Positions 39,001-57,526 of a stretch of 64,000 nt of DNA are shown piece by piece. The translations under genes and the position numbers were made by a program. The number at the start of each line of letters is the position of its first letter. Within the stretch, counting starts at the first letter, position 1. The DNA is taken from assembly GCA_034509925.1 (NCBI GenBank), contig CM067530.1, forward strand, positions 9,811,001 to 9,875,000, given 5' to 3'. The DNA comes from Hirudinaria manillensis. Lineage: Eukaryota; Annelida; Clitellata; Hirudinida; Hirudinidae. The notes under the pieces were generated by a model, which was not told the origin of the DNA, made no database searches, and saw nothing but the letters and a program-made list of their open reading frames with translations.

Positions 39001-41464
39001 CCCTAATTATAACAATTTATTCCCCAATTAATTATTAACCTCGCAAAACATTGAATTTCTTTTTAAAGACAAATGTCATGAAAGAAAAAATCGGTTATCC
39101 TGATGAATTCCTGAAGCCAGATTTTCATGAAGATGTCCTGATGCAGGTGAATTATTTTTCTAAATTATTATCCGAAATAGAAGAATTCAATACAGTTTTA
39201 GTGAGGAATGGAAATAAACTATCTTTGTTTCAGGATACGATGGATGTCGATTCTCTCTTGGAAAACTGGATTTACTTGAGAAAGTGTAATACTAGAGAAA
39301 ATAACAAATACTTGATAAAAAAAATTGACAGGAACAGGTTGATATTACCATGGATATCTGGATAATAGCACCACTGCTACTATCAATGATACCACGACAT
39401 TAGCTTCATCAATTTCAGACTTTATTTTTACAAATAGTATATAATTAATTACTACGGAAATGAAAGAGATAAATCCTTTGAATTGAAATTATATATATAT
39501 ATATTATTATTATTATTATTTTCATCTCAGATTTAGTAACATTTATTTACCTTTTGCAGTTTTTTATCGACAGTCGCAACCATCAACGCTTACTACGTGG
39601 CCAACATGAACGCGATCGGTGAACGATGAGATATTATATGTATTTTGATTTTAGTGAAGGGCTGTGGAGAATGCTTAATCAATTAAAAAATATGTTTACA
39701 TATGAATTTGCTCTTCGGGTCTGAAGCGCTCTTTCATACTTTTTACAGTTTTTATTTAAATAGCTCTAGCCCTAAACCAAATTCCATCCCTATCTTTAAA
39801 TATATTTATTTAAATTTTGTAGAGAAAATGTTCACAGTATTTACCAAAATAAAATGATTTTGAGAAATGATCAATTCTTAAGCGCCACCTAGCGATCTGA
39901 ATAACAATTTCATGACTATTTAGTACCGAATCGGCCTACTCAATCGTTCAGCGATACTGTCCCCGTTAAGATTATTTGTTTAGATATTCAATTAATATAA
40001 ATAAATTTTAAATTAATTTAAATTTACGTTTTTTCTCATTATGTTCGCATTATTCGTATTTTTCAGAATTTCCAGCTGGAATTTTACAGTTTCCGTTCTA
40101 TAACGAGGAAATACCAATGTAAGTATTACTACATATATTAATATTAATATAATATACAATTATAAGATTAATACATTAATACAATTAATAAGATTATATA
40201 TTAATACAATTATATATTAATACAAGAGCATATTAATTCGTAAAAACTGTTAAAAAGGTCTAATATAAAGTAAGGTTTGTACAAAAAATAACTAAATTAT
40301 GTCATAAAAATCGGCTAACTTTTTATAAAAAGGTACCTAAACTTTGGAGGTATTGGTTACGTCATTGGACATGAAATCATACACGGTTTTGACGACAGTG
40401 GTGAGTCGGTCTTTTATATTTGAGGTAATAAATTTTGAAATACGAATTTTGGTACCTAAAAAAAATGTCAAACCTTGTTCAAATAAAAATTAAAATTTCA
40501 TTTTTCAGGAAGGTTATACAATAAAGACGGAAATGCTGTTGAATGGTGGAAACCTGAAGACTCAAATAAATTTGGCAATTTAAGCAGTTGCTTTGTTGAC
40601 CTTTATAACGGCTTCCAGGTCAAGGAAATAAATGAAAGCGTGAGTTTAATGACTATTCTCATTCAGTGGCAACCCTAAATATTTATTATTATTATTATTA
40701 TTATTATTTCTGTTTCTTTGTTAGGATTACTATGATTAGTTTTTACTATGATTAATATTCTAGTAAAAACGTGATGGGTGACTTATTTAAAACGGAGGAC
40801 TTTTTTCACCACTAATATTTATAATTATTCGTTGCTTTATCCAGGTGGATGGTTATTTGACCTTAGGAGAAAATATCGCTGATGTCGGAGGATTGAGAGA
40901 TTCGTTGTTGGTCGGTCGAATTTATCTTGAGCGATGATGTCCACTAAATTAACATTTTGAAATATTTTATTTAAAAAAAAAAGGCCTACAAAAGTTGGAC
41001 AAGAAAGTTTGGAAGCGATCCTCGACTTCCAGGATTTGATTATTCTCCCGAACAAATGTTTTTCATACACTTTGGAAAAGTGTGGATCCACATTGGATTA
41101 AGTTCAGTGGTTTTGTCATCTCATTAATTCAACTTTATCTTTTTAGATAAATTGCGTGAAATCCAGGCCCGAAATTGAATTGCTTCTCCTTAAAACTGAT
41201 AACCATTCTCCTGGTGAATTCAGGTATTACAACTTAGATAATATAATGTTGAAGACTCGTATGGAACAATGTTTGATCTTTCGTTGAAAACTATCTTAAG
41301 AATTTCATTCGTTTACGTTCAACGTTTTGTAACTTTTAATTTGACATAAGAAATTTTCTTTCAGAGTTAACGGAGTTCTGAAAAGTCTCCCAGAATTTGC
41401 ACAGACCTTCAACTGTCCGAGAAATTCGCCAATGAATCCAGAAAATAAATGCCACATCTGGTAG
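36088..41464 (+). CDS. NEPL-G: secreted neprilysin-like zinc metallopeptidase (M13), 21 exons, about 701 aa
   Basis: Exons: 36088-36151, 36383-36421, 36539-36700, 36839-36922, 37178-37380, 37494-37676, 37745-37825, 37917-38053, 38164-38257, 38546-38674, 38801-38899, 39069-39146, 39234-39337, 39560-39618, 40067-40118, 40333-40400, 40509-40639, 40845-40910, 40984-41079, 41147-41223, 41365-41464. The frame is open. Exon 1 encodes a signal peptide ([12 protein letters not shown], ending S-F-G-G). The zinc motif reads [10 protein letters not shown]: the two ligand His and the catalytic Glu stay, but the Thr seen in all other copies is Ile. NAYY replaces [12 protein letters not shown] is normal and the C-terminus is C-H-I-W. 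Intron 14 (39619-40066) is the longest intron of this gene and appears empty. AATAAA at 41757. Confidence 0.92.
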
Positions 41465-43994
41465 TTCGGATGGGCAAACGTTGAGAATGGAAATTCTCTC
41501 ACGATTTGTAGCGGAAATAGATGCTTGGAGAAAGTTTGATTTTGATTTTAAAACATTTTGGATTTTTTTTGTTTTAAATTTTTTTTTTGGTTCTGGGATA
41601 GCGAGTTTAAGTTTGGTGATAGCTTTTCATTGTTGATTCGAATTTATTTTAGCAAATATCAGTTGAAACCTCAGCATGTCACAGATTTTATATCCTCAAG
41701 TTAAACTTTGTTTATGATAACTCTTGGCTTAATTTATTTAAAAAACCACTTTTTGCAATAAATTATCTTAAAAATGAGTAGTTAGTGTGACTGTTCTTTT
41801 AACCATGGAATTACTCTAAAGCTGGTATTTTTACATTATGAAAAGATCATCGACAATAAATTTTTCAGACAACCTTTTATAAATTTTTTATTAAGTTATG
41901 TGTCCAGGTAAATTTCTTTCGCAAAGAAAACTTAACATAAGTTACTTTCATTGCCGTTCTTTAAATATTATGCCAAAAATTATGCCAAATTGAATGGAGT
42001 AAATTTGGAAGTTAATGTTAATGTAGTTTTACCAGTGACGGATCTATTACACCTTGGAGGGTCAAAAGTTAAAATTTAAAATATTAATAAAATAAATCAG
42101 GACACGACAATAACTTGAAGAAAACAATTTAACGACAGTTCGAACATAGCAAGTAGAAAACCTCAGAATTCAAGTTCACCTGAAAAAAAGGTTCGAAACC
42201 TAAAGTACGCGCGGACACAACAGAAATTATATCTATTTATTCGCATTTAGTATTTGAAACAAGCTATTCAGACAAGATAAGTTAATTTATTCTGGAGCGG
42301 TCACGCATCCGATATTGAGAAGTTTTATTGATTTTTAATCTGCTTTCTATCGTCGTAAAATTGCTTTCCTGACATCTGCAACCTGGCAATAACAACTTTT
42401 AGAAAACAAGAGATTTGCAAGTTTAGATAAACACCAGCTGATGTACTTGCTCACGTGTCACACTCTGAATCTGTAAACATCTGCATGACTAAAAAGTGTG
42501 AGAAAATGGTAAGAGAGCCATGGTCGCAGTTCAAGTGGATCTCTTAGGATCTCACGATTTCAACTCCTCCTAACGCATTTCGTCTAAACGTTTGCCACTG
42601 AAGAAGTATTTGAAATCATTTGATTTCTCGCCACACAATTTATATTATTTCAAATTACATTTACATTATTTTATATCAATAAATCAGAATTACTAACATG
42701 GAATTTGAAAAAAGAAATGATACTGATGATAAATCTTTGAGCGCCAAAATTGCCCTGGTTAGAGTTTCCATTAAATGAAATATTTTTTACATTTAAAAAT
42801 ATGGCGATCGAATAACTTATATTCAATTAATTAAATTATTGATGAAAGTACAAGTTGAAAAATACAGCTAGTTATTCATAGGGATAATCAGAATTGTTGA
42901 TAGGATCAACGTTCCATTTCATGCCGCCATAGACAACAGACTAATAAATACTTATTTCTCGTGACATATTTCGAAAATAATATCATAAATAGTAAAAAAA
43001 AAACCAACAAAAAGGCGAAGCGAATTTATCTCTAATGTTTGTTTAGAGTTTTACACAGTTTCTGGCCTGTGCCCATCCTAGGCAAGCGTCACTCTCATAT
43101 GAAATCAATAGTAAATAACAAGCAACTTGTTATACCTACTTGTTTTTGTCCTCTACACTTCCTCGCTGCAGTCAATAAAACAAAAAATGCAACTTGTTAC
43201 CACCTCCATAACAATCAATATGCCTCATCATCTTTTTAACTTGGCGAGTGCCACAGGCTCAGCAGGAACACCAAGTACGGTCGATACGAGACTGTGAAAA
43301 TAAGGTTAGTGTTTCAGGCTCAGCGTGTAGAGTCGGTGGTGGTGGCGGAAATGTATTTAAAATGGGGACTGACTTGAGTGTCCCGGGTTCCAGAGACCTT
43401 GTTAGTGCTCTGTCTTCATTACTAATTTTATAATAAAAAAAATAAATAAGAAATTATTATCTTTAATTAAACTAAATAAATAATTAATTAATTGTTAAAA
43501 TTTGTGAAGTTAATACATTGCAAATTTGTCTTCCAGAAGTGTTGGACAAAAAAGGAAATTATTCAAAGACATAGTTGCTTGGTATGAAAACCTTTTTACA
43601 ACACTTTAAAACAATTAGCAAAGTTTGTTTATCGATTTGTTTCTAACGAAAAAACAAAAATTCCATTTTCAACAAATTGCTTCTCCTTTGATTTGGTGCA
43701 AAATTTTGCTAAATTCGCATTGTATCGTTGTATAATAAATTTCATAATAATTATTTGGTATGACATACCTTTAGTAACATTTTGACACATTTATCTTTAG
43801 GGAAGACTCTCGAGAAATGTATCGAGAAATAATGATTCATAAAATTGGTTGCTTCCTATTGAAATATTTTTACAAAACTCTGAAAAATTCGTTTCGTTAC
43901 CAACGGTTTAATTGATTTAATAGTAATTTATTTAAATTAATAAAAAAATTTCAGGATCTTCGCCGTGCAGTCATTTTTGACATCGGAGAATAAA
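41465..43994. other. G-H spacer: 3' UTR of G and long upstream region of H
   Basis: AATAAA for G is at 41757. From about 42330 the text resembles 50270-50460 upstream of I (phrases with TATCGTCGTAAAATT and CTGTAAACATCTGCA), so H and I share more than 1 kb of upstream sequence. The repeated module copy 2 is at 43090-43400. Short ORFs within it are in the repeated module and do not look coding. I find no gene. Confidence 0.6.
43090..43400 (+). repeat. Conserved upstream module, copy 2 (before NEPL-H)
   Basis: Shared phrases with copies 1 (35400-35690) and 3 (50740-51080) include ACCTACTTGTTT, AACTTGTTACCACC, ACAATCAATATGCC, GGTTAGTGTTTCAGGCTCAG and GGGGACTGA. It lies 600-900 bases before the ATG of its gene. 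Small frames in copies 2 and 3 are alike but are not conserved in copy 1, so it looks non-coding. It is either a regulatory module or ordinary duplicated spacer. Confidence 0.7.
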
Positions 43995-46900
43995 ATGTCA
44001 AAAACAATCGCACGAATTCTGGCAGTCTGCATTATTTTAGTGCAACATCCTTTTTTAGGTGGTATATAATTACGAATTATTTTTAAAATAATTTTGATTG
44101 ATTTTATTCATTTGACTGACATTGGCCTTTTAAATTTTAAGACAATTGAGTTTAAATTTTAAAACCATAAAAGTGTTCTGTTTCCAAGATATTGTCCGAA
44201 TTTCCAGTTATTTTCCAATTATAGTTTTATCCAAATCATTTTCTATCTCAAAATTGTAGCGGAACAAATACCCGCTTAAAAGATATTCATCCATTTTCAG
44301 TTTTATTATAAATTAATATTTTTATTGACTTAATTATAGTCCAAGTTTTTTCTGAAGAAAACGAAAGAATATGTTACAGCCAGTCGTGTAACAACTCAGG
44401 TGAGATAAAATGTTTAAAAAAAAATACATCTTCAAACGGTGGTTAATTAAAATTACTTTATTGGTCCCAATAACAGTTATCAAGCAAAATATCGTTAAAG
44501 CTGCTTTTTTTATTTTTAGCGGCTAACCTGTTGGAATACGTGGATCTAGAAGTAGATCCGTGCCAAGACTTTTACAGATTCACTTGTGGAAAGTTCTTGA
44601 GAAATTTTGTACTTCCCGGACATAAAATGAGAATATCAACGCTGGATAATCTTCAAGAGGAACTCGAAATTAAACTCAAAGGTTGCATATTTAATATTTT
44701 AAACATTTTTTGTTACCAATTACCTTATGCGACGAATGATTTTAAAATTTTGAGAAATGCTTTAAATTTGTAAGCTATTATTAATCTTGCAAAATGTTAA
44801 AAGATGTTCTGGAAAGTCCCATTGGAAACGATCCTCCTATGTTTGAAAGCGTCACAAAAACATTTTATAAATCTTGCTTAAATACTGGTAAGTTCGCGTT
44901 GTCAGTTGTCTTTGTTGTACTGTCCTTCTTGTCATTAGTTGTCATTACTTAACCTTACTGAACCTTTGATTTTGAATTTAAAGATGCCATTGAGAAAAAA
45001 GGCGCAGCACCAATCCTTGAACTATTCCAACAGCTTGGAGGATGGCCAATCATATCAGACAATTGGGATGAGAGCAGTGCAAACTTAACTTCAGTTCTTA
45101 TTAAACTCAATAATTTGGGATTTCCGGAATTATTCGACATGAATGTTTTTGTTGAAGAAACGAATTCATCGCTTCAACTACCAACTGTCAGTATGATGCC
45201 AATTTTATTATTCTTTTTTTTTATTTCGGTGACATTTTTTCAATTCATTTAGCATTAAAATTTTAGTAATGTCATTATTTGCATTTTATTTATAATGTTA
45301 ATAAAATAATATTAATTTTTTTAAAAAGATTTTTCAACCAGAGACCACATTTCAAAAAGATGATTATATGGATGGCTTGAATGGAACTAAAGTCAACTAT
45401 TTGAGAACTTACATGATTGCTGTATTAAACCTTCTGACCAATACTCCCAATAATGACAAAAGAGCACGGGACATTGAAGAGATGCTATCATTTGAAACAG
45501 AATTATCAAACGTACGTAAACTTAAAATTTAAACTGAAGATACAATCTGTATTAACCCAAAATTTCCACATAGATCTTGGTTAGCCCTATGGAAATGAAA
45601 GTCGAAAAAAAAATACTTTCCACGTTGGGGACACTCAGCCGTAGCTTCAATAAGGTTCATCGACTGAAAATAAATAACCTAAATATCCTGAATTGCATTT
45701 AAAATTTTGGTGAAGTTATTATTAAATTAAATTATTTGTTCTCTGCAGGGAATTCAGTTCGATGCTTATGTAAGAGGGGCTTTCGAAAATACTGGAGTAA
45801 ATATCCAACCGGACCAGTTAATGGAGTTATACTTTCCGTCATACTTTTTGAAGGTGCCTCTGCTTATAGAAAATACTCCTCCTAAGTTCGTATCTTGATC
45901 AAAAGTTTTGCTTACAACAATTGTTAAAATTCAATGCATGGATGGTCAAACTAAAAATCGAAAATTGTTCAGCATAATATCTTATTATTATGCAGAATAA
46001 TCATTAACTATTTGCTATGGAACGTCTTCCATTTTTTCATGGGAGCTCTGCCAATATCACTTCAAAATACGAGAAAGCAATTTGAGAAGGTATGCGGAAT
46101 TCTTGTGGTTATTGAATTGAGCTCGCTTTAATCTTAGAGCGTTTATGACTGAGCAACGGTTGAAAACTTGAATGTCTTGCTTTATTAAAATGATTCCAGC
46201 CTATATGAGTGTCTTTCTCATCAATTTATCTCAGATATAGTTGAAGTTGAGGAATTGGAAAATTCTTCAGATTTTCATTTTCTAATTGTAGTCGACGTCC
46301 GGCCTTTCTGGGGAAGCACCAAGATGGCAAATGTGTGTCATGACTGTCAATGATATTTTATCGGGACCCGTCGGTGCCTTATATGTAAAAGAACATTTCA
46401 AGGTATCGGCCAAAGAAAAGGTTGGTGGAAATTCGAAATGCGAATAGTTATGCGTTATTTATTAATGTTTCGATTTCACGTTATAAACAGGCTTTAATTT
46501 GTTTCAGGTGTTAAATTTAATTGAAGAACTCAAAAAGGCATTCAAAAGCATGATCAATGAAAATATTTGGATGGCCCAAGAAACCAAGAAGTTGGCGCTA
46601 GAAAAAGTATTATTCTCGGACATTTTTTACGATGATTTCAATCCAAAAAATGGACAAATCTAATTGGTTACTAGACTTAAGAAAGATTTGTGTTCCAGGG
46701 AATCATAATTGCAAAAAGTTATTTACTATTTAATCAAAAGCCTAGTAAAACATGAATTTTCATTTTAAAGGTAGATATCATGAAAGAAAAAATCGGTTAT
46801 ACAGATGAATTTCTGAAAAACGAATATTACGAGGATGTCCTATTGCAGGTGATTAGAATAAAACTTTTTATAACAAAATAAACTCGAAATAGATTAATTT

Positions 46901-48975
46901 AATGAAATGCTGTGAATGAAATGAAATTAGTTAGGAATGGAAACATGTTAAATATATTTTTTATATATTTTAAATATATTTTTTATATATTTTAAATATA
47001 TTTTTATATATTTTAAATATATTTTTTATATATTTTAAATATATTTTTTATATATTTTAAATATATTTTTTATATATTTTAAATATATTTTTTATATATT
47101 TTAAATATATTTTAAATATATTTTAAATATATTTTTTATATATTTTAAATATATTTTTTATATATTTTAAATATATTTTTTATATATTTTAAATATATTT
47201 TTTATATTTAGAACACGATGGAAGTCGATTCGTTCTTAAAAAATTGGATTTATTTGAAAACGTGTAACAAAAGAACTAATCATGAATACTTGAAAGTGGA
47301 GATCAAAAAGGACAGGTTGGTATTGACATTATCGATTTAAAATCAGTTTAAACTTTTAAATTCGAAATTCGAATTTTATTGTAATTGTCAATTTGCTTGA
47401 AGCACTAATTTTGAACAGTTCTTAAAAAAATTAAACATTTTTCATATGTTTCATTTGTTACAATTGTTCCCATTTCAGATTTAATAATAATTAAATATCT
47501 TTGCAGATTTTTAAATCCAGTTGCAAAAGTCAATGCCCAATACGTTTACAATATGAATGCGATTGGTGAACATTGAAATATTATATTCTACGGAATAAGA
47601 CTGGATTCGACTTTAAATTTTTCATTTAACTGCTACTACAGTATGAATAAATTTTAAATTAAATTTTCACTTTTTATTTTCATTATCCAGAATTCCCCGC
47701 CGCAATATTACAGTCTCCATACTTTAGCGAGGAATTACTAATGTAAGTCTAGTATAATGAAAAATGCAATATAATCGAATGCATCGTTTTCTTTATTTCA
47801 AGTGAAATTCATTTTATAAAACAGCTAATTTTCATGCTTATAATAAAGGTACCTAAACTTCGGAGGCATTGGTTACGTCATTGGACATGAAATCACACAT
47901 GGTTTTGACGACAAAGGTTAGCTATAAACGGGGATGTAAATTTTAAAGCGTGAATTTTGCTTCTCAAATAAGAAATAATTAACAAGAAATGTTCATCTAT
48001 AAATAAAACATAAATTATCCAGGAAGGTTATACAACAAAGATGGAAATCGTATCCCGTGGTGGAAACCCGAAGACTTAAATAAATTCGACGATTTAAGCC
48101 TTTGCTTTGTCGTTCTTTACCATGGATTCGTGGTCAAGTCAATTAATGAAAACGTGAGTTTAGTGACGATCCACATTCGTTGTCCAACTCAAGCGTCTCT
48201 ATTGTTATCGCCATTGTTGTTATTAGCGCTATTATATCATCATTATTTTTTATCACTATCACCATTAATCATATTAATCATGTATTCACGTCTAGCCAGA
48301 AATAAAGTGATCTAAGGATAGCTCATACTTTTACTAGGAACGCAAGAGAAGCAAAGTTATCAAATAATTTTATTTGCATTATTCAGGTAAATGGCTATTT
48401 GACCCTGGCAGAAAACATCGCTGATGTCGGAGGAGTGAGAGAATCATTTATGGTCAGTTGAAGTTACTTTGAAAGCTGTGGTCCAATAAATCAAGAATTC
48501 TAAATATTTATTTTTAAAAAAAGGCCTACAAAAGTTGGACAAAAAAGTATGGAGACGAACCTCGGCTTCCCGGATTTGCATATTCTCCTGAACAAATGTT
48601 TTTCATTCAATATGGAAAAGTTTGGAGTCATTTAGGATTATTTTCTATTTTGTTTCTATACAAACAATTCATCTTTATTTTTAGATGAATTGCATGATAA
48701 ATAGTCTCCAAGGTGAATGGTTTACTGTTAAAGTTGACAACCATGCTCCTGGTGAATTCAGGTATATCAATTCGATGACGAGATTTGAAGAGTGTCGAAT
48801 ACTACAACATGATTTGTATTTATATATGTTCAAGATTTCGTATTTTTCAAGTTGTCATTGCAAATCTTATTCCAGAGTTAACGGAGTTGTGATGAGTCTC
48901 ACAGAATTTGCAGAGACCTTCAACTGCCCAAAGAATTCACCAATGAACCCGGAAAATAAATGCAGAATCTGGTAG
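43995..48975 (+). CDS. NEPL-H: secreted neprilysin-like zinc metallopeptidase (M13), 21 exons, about 708 aa
   Basis: Exons: 43995-44058, 44340-44399, 44520-44681, 44804-44887, 44984-45186, 45329-45511, 45574-45654, 45749-45885, 45996-46089, 46292-46420, 46508-46606, 46771-46848, 47212-47315, 47507-47565, 47691-47742, 47849-47916, 48023-48153, 48387-48452, 48524-48619, 48685-48761, 48876-48975. The frame is open. Exon 1 is a signal peptide ending H-P-F-L-G. Exon 2 is 18 nt longer than in the paralogues because an upstream AG is used. [10 protein letters not shown] is intact, but nearby residues drift: NAQY for NAFY, P-A-A-I-L for P-A-G-I-L, and L-T-L-A-E-N for L-T-L-G-E-N before the zinc-ligand Glu. 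It ends C-R-I-W. Intron 12 carries a 22-bp minisatellite. Altered substrate choice or weaker activity is possible. Confidence 0.92.
46948..47206 (+). repeat. 22-bp AT minisatellite in NEPL-H intron 12
   Basis: About twelve head-to-tail copies of a 22-bp unit (TTTTAAATATATTTTTTATA plus TA), with single-T length variants. Each unit contains the palindrome-like AAATATATTT. It ends just before the acceptor of exon 13 (47212), so it occupies the place of the polypyrimidine tract and branch region. Confidence 0.95.
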
Positions 48976-51309
48976 TTCGGATGGGCAAACGCTGTGAAGT
49001 GAATTTCTCTCACGATTTATGGCAAAAGTAATTGCTTGGACAAAAACTTAGAAAAACATATATTTGTGATTTTTGGGTTTTCGGTTACATTTAATTCTGT
49101 GCGAATAGCGCTTAAGATTATAGACATCAACTGTTGATTCGAATTTTTTGCAAATATCATTTGAAATTTCAATAGATTTTATCCTGAAATTCAGACTCAT
49201 TTTATGACAAATCCATTTTTGTTTCAATAAATTAAATTTAGTTTAACTTTTCGTTTACCTTTGCCATCCTCGACAGCAAGTCGTTTTATAAATTTTTATT
49301 AAGATAAATGCGTTTTTCTTAAAAAAAAAAAAACAATTTAGAAACGCTACTTTGCCTTGCACCAAATAAACGATTTGGAGTTTGCAAAAGAAGATTCATG
49401 GACTCAGAAAACAATGAGAACAACTTAATTTTTTCTTTATTTTAAAATATTTTGGGGTTTTTTTGGGGTGTTTCGCATATATACCCATTCGAAATCCTGT
49501 TCCAGCCAATTTGAATTTACTGACAAATAAATACAAAATATAATAAATGCATCCCAGCCAAAGGCGTCACTTTTCCAATAATCGAGTCATCAAACACTGG
49601 AAATCTGTAACCCCTCACCTACTTCGTTGGAAATTATTTAGTTTTTTTTTTTATTTGATTTGAATAAATTCATAAAAACTGGAAGAAAACTCCAGCATTT
49701 GTTCCATCAAAACATTTCTAGCTCAAAATAAACCTTTTAATTAAGAGATCGCCTACTTTCGTTACTTTGCATAGGCACAATGTTACCAGTTGCATTCTAT
49801 TTTCGCCTTTGCCTTTGAAGATCGTCGTGCGAATTTGTGCAAAGTAATTATTGGATTAGCCTTCAATTTGGTCAGTTAAATAAAAATTTAAAAATCATTT
49901 TTTTTTCTCTCGAAACCCGGTCCTTATAAATATTCGTTTAGGTCATTTTATTAATTTGGAAGAAGACCTAAAAGTATTTCGTACTAATTTTGAAACGTCA
50001 GTTTCAATAGCAGCACACAGGCAAGAGGAAACTGGAAAACCACCTTCCTGTGGAAAAAAAAATTAAACAGAATAAAGAATTCAATCTTTAAATATCACAT
50101 TTACCCGAACTCAGGCGACGATTCTATACCCCTGTGGAACTTTCACAACGGAAATGAATTTTAATTCGCTCTTATTAATCAAAATAAGGTGCTCTGGTAC
50201 AAACAGAATCGGAGAAATAATATCTTTCTGGCGCGACCGTGCTGGTGTCATGCGACTGTTTTACAAAATGCTTTCCATCGTCGTAAAATTGGTTTCATGG
50301 CGTCTGAAACCCGCGCTTAGAAAACAAACTTTCGCAAGCTTAAACACAATAGCCGTTCCTTATGTAATAATAATAATAATAATAATAATAATACATAGCA
50401 TGTGCAATTTGCTCGCGTTTTGCACTCTAAGACTGTAAACATTTGCAGGACTACGAAATCACCTTAGTGAGAGAAAGTTTGCCTTGATTCAAAGTTACTT
50501 GATACTCTTATGGTTTCAAGATTTAAAATTGTTCTTAATAACTCACATCAAATCATTTGAGGTAGATGTGATAAATTATATTTGAATTATCAAATAACTT
50601 CGCAAATAGTTTAACAAAAAAACCGGTAAAAAGGCGAAGTTCGGTCTGACGGGTAAGATTTATCTCTCAGGCTTTTCAGAGTTTCAAGCCACCTTGTTTC
50701 CGGCCTCTGAGCATCGTAGACGATCGTCACTCCCCTCTGCAATCAATAAAAAACGTTCAAGTTGTTCTACCTACTTGTTTCTGTCCTCTACACTTCCCAG
50801 GCGATACTCCTCGCTGCAGTCGATAAAACAAAAAATGCAATATGACTGAACGTCTGTGTTGAAGAAACAACTTGTTACCACCTCCACAACAATCAATATG
50901 CCTCATCATCCCTTTAACCTGGCGAGTGCCATAGGCTTAACAGGAACATCAAGTACGTCGATACGAGACTGTGAAAATAAGGTTAGTGTTTCAGGCTCAG
51001 CGCGTAGTATAGGTGGTGGCGGCGGAAATGTATTTAAAACGGGGACTGATTTGAGTGTCCCGGGTTCCAAAGACAGATGAAGAGTGCTTTTGACGGTAAG
51101 TATCTATTAGTTTAATATTTACTAATAAATAAATATTACAAATAAATTAAATTTTTTATTTTATTGAACTAAATTAATAATAAATAAATTTGTTAAACTT
51201 ATACTTTACGTCTTATAAGGAGAAAGTCGTAAAATCTACTTTGGACCAAAAAGCCAACTGTTCCAGAATTTCCTACTCGGTTTGATCGGTGTGATCATCG
51301 AAGCTCAAA
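48976..51309. other. H-I spacer
   Basis: It begins with a 3' UTR stretch (TTCGGATGGGCAAACG) shared with C, G and I; AATAAA is at 49226. Positions 50363-50393 are an (AAT)n tract. From 50270 on, the text resembles the upstream region of H, and the module copy 3 lies at 50740-51080. Open frames at 50154 and 50856 run across this repeated non-coding text. I see no gene. Confidence 0.6.
50740..51080 (+). repeat. Conserved upstream module, copy 3 (before NEPL-I)
   Basis: Closest to copy 2, with an insertion of about 25 bases near 50840-50870. It ends 230 bases before the ATG of I, nearer than in G and H. Confidence 0.7.
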
Positions 51310-56867
<5,558 letters not shown>

Positions 56868-57526
56868 TTCGAATGGGCAAATGTCGAGAAAGGAATTCAT
56901 GGCAAATATACTTAGACCACCATAAAAGAAATGACCTAAAGAAACTTTGATTTGTGATTTTTTGGATTTTTCGATTAAGTTTGATTTTCTTTTAATAAGG
57001 ACGAGCGAATTCAAGTTTCCTGTTGATTCGAGTTTAATTTCTTTTCAAACGTTGACAAAGTGAATTTTTCTCGATATTTCCAGTAAATTTAGATGCGATT
57101 TGAAAAATTTGGATTAAAATTTGATTTCAAAGCATATTTGGATTTTGTTTTTTTATGGTCTAAAAAGCTTGACATGCTTTATGGACGGCCCCAGAACGAA
57201 TACTCTTAACGAATACAATTTTTGAACTAATTTATGAGTCGAGATAAATTTCGCTCACAAAGAAATTTGAAAAGGTTTTTTTTTTAATTTTGTTGTATAA
57301 GTAAAGTCGTTGCCAACGGGGCAGGAGTGGTTTATTACTACTTTCTAGTCTCCTTAAATAACTCTAAAATTACAATTAAACTGAATAATTGAATGTCTAT
57401 TTTCCGGTGACATATTTTAGATGCAGAAATATTTACAAATTTTCTTTTAAATTTGACTTAAAAGGTAATAAATGTTTTCTATAATTCAAATTGTAAGTTC
57501 AAATTTCTTGAGCTCCCATCTCCAAA
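56868..57526. other. Spacer between the peptidase array and the GTPase gene
   Basis: It starts with the 3' flank shared with C, G and H (GAATGGGCAAATG). No AATAAA in the CAATAAATTATC context remains after I. No ORF or repeat of note is seen. Confidence 0.6.

Noticed and set aside
46948-47206. Regular repeats suggesting a CRISPR-like array
   Set aside because: Units are contiguous with no spacers, and the locus is an intron of an animal gene; it is a minisatellite.
50154-51080. Two ORFs of 94 and 74 aa upstream of NEPL-I
   Set aside because: They cross a microsatellite and the repeated upstream module. The module frames are not conserved in copy 1, and no splice pattern joins them to exon 1.
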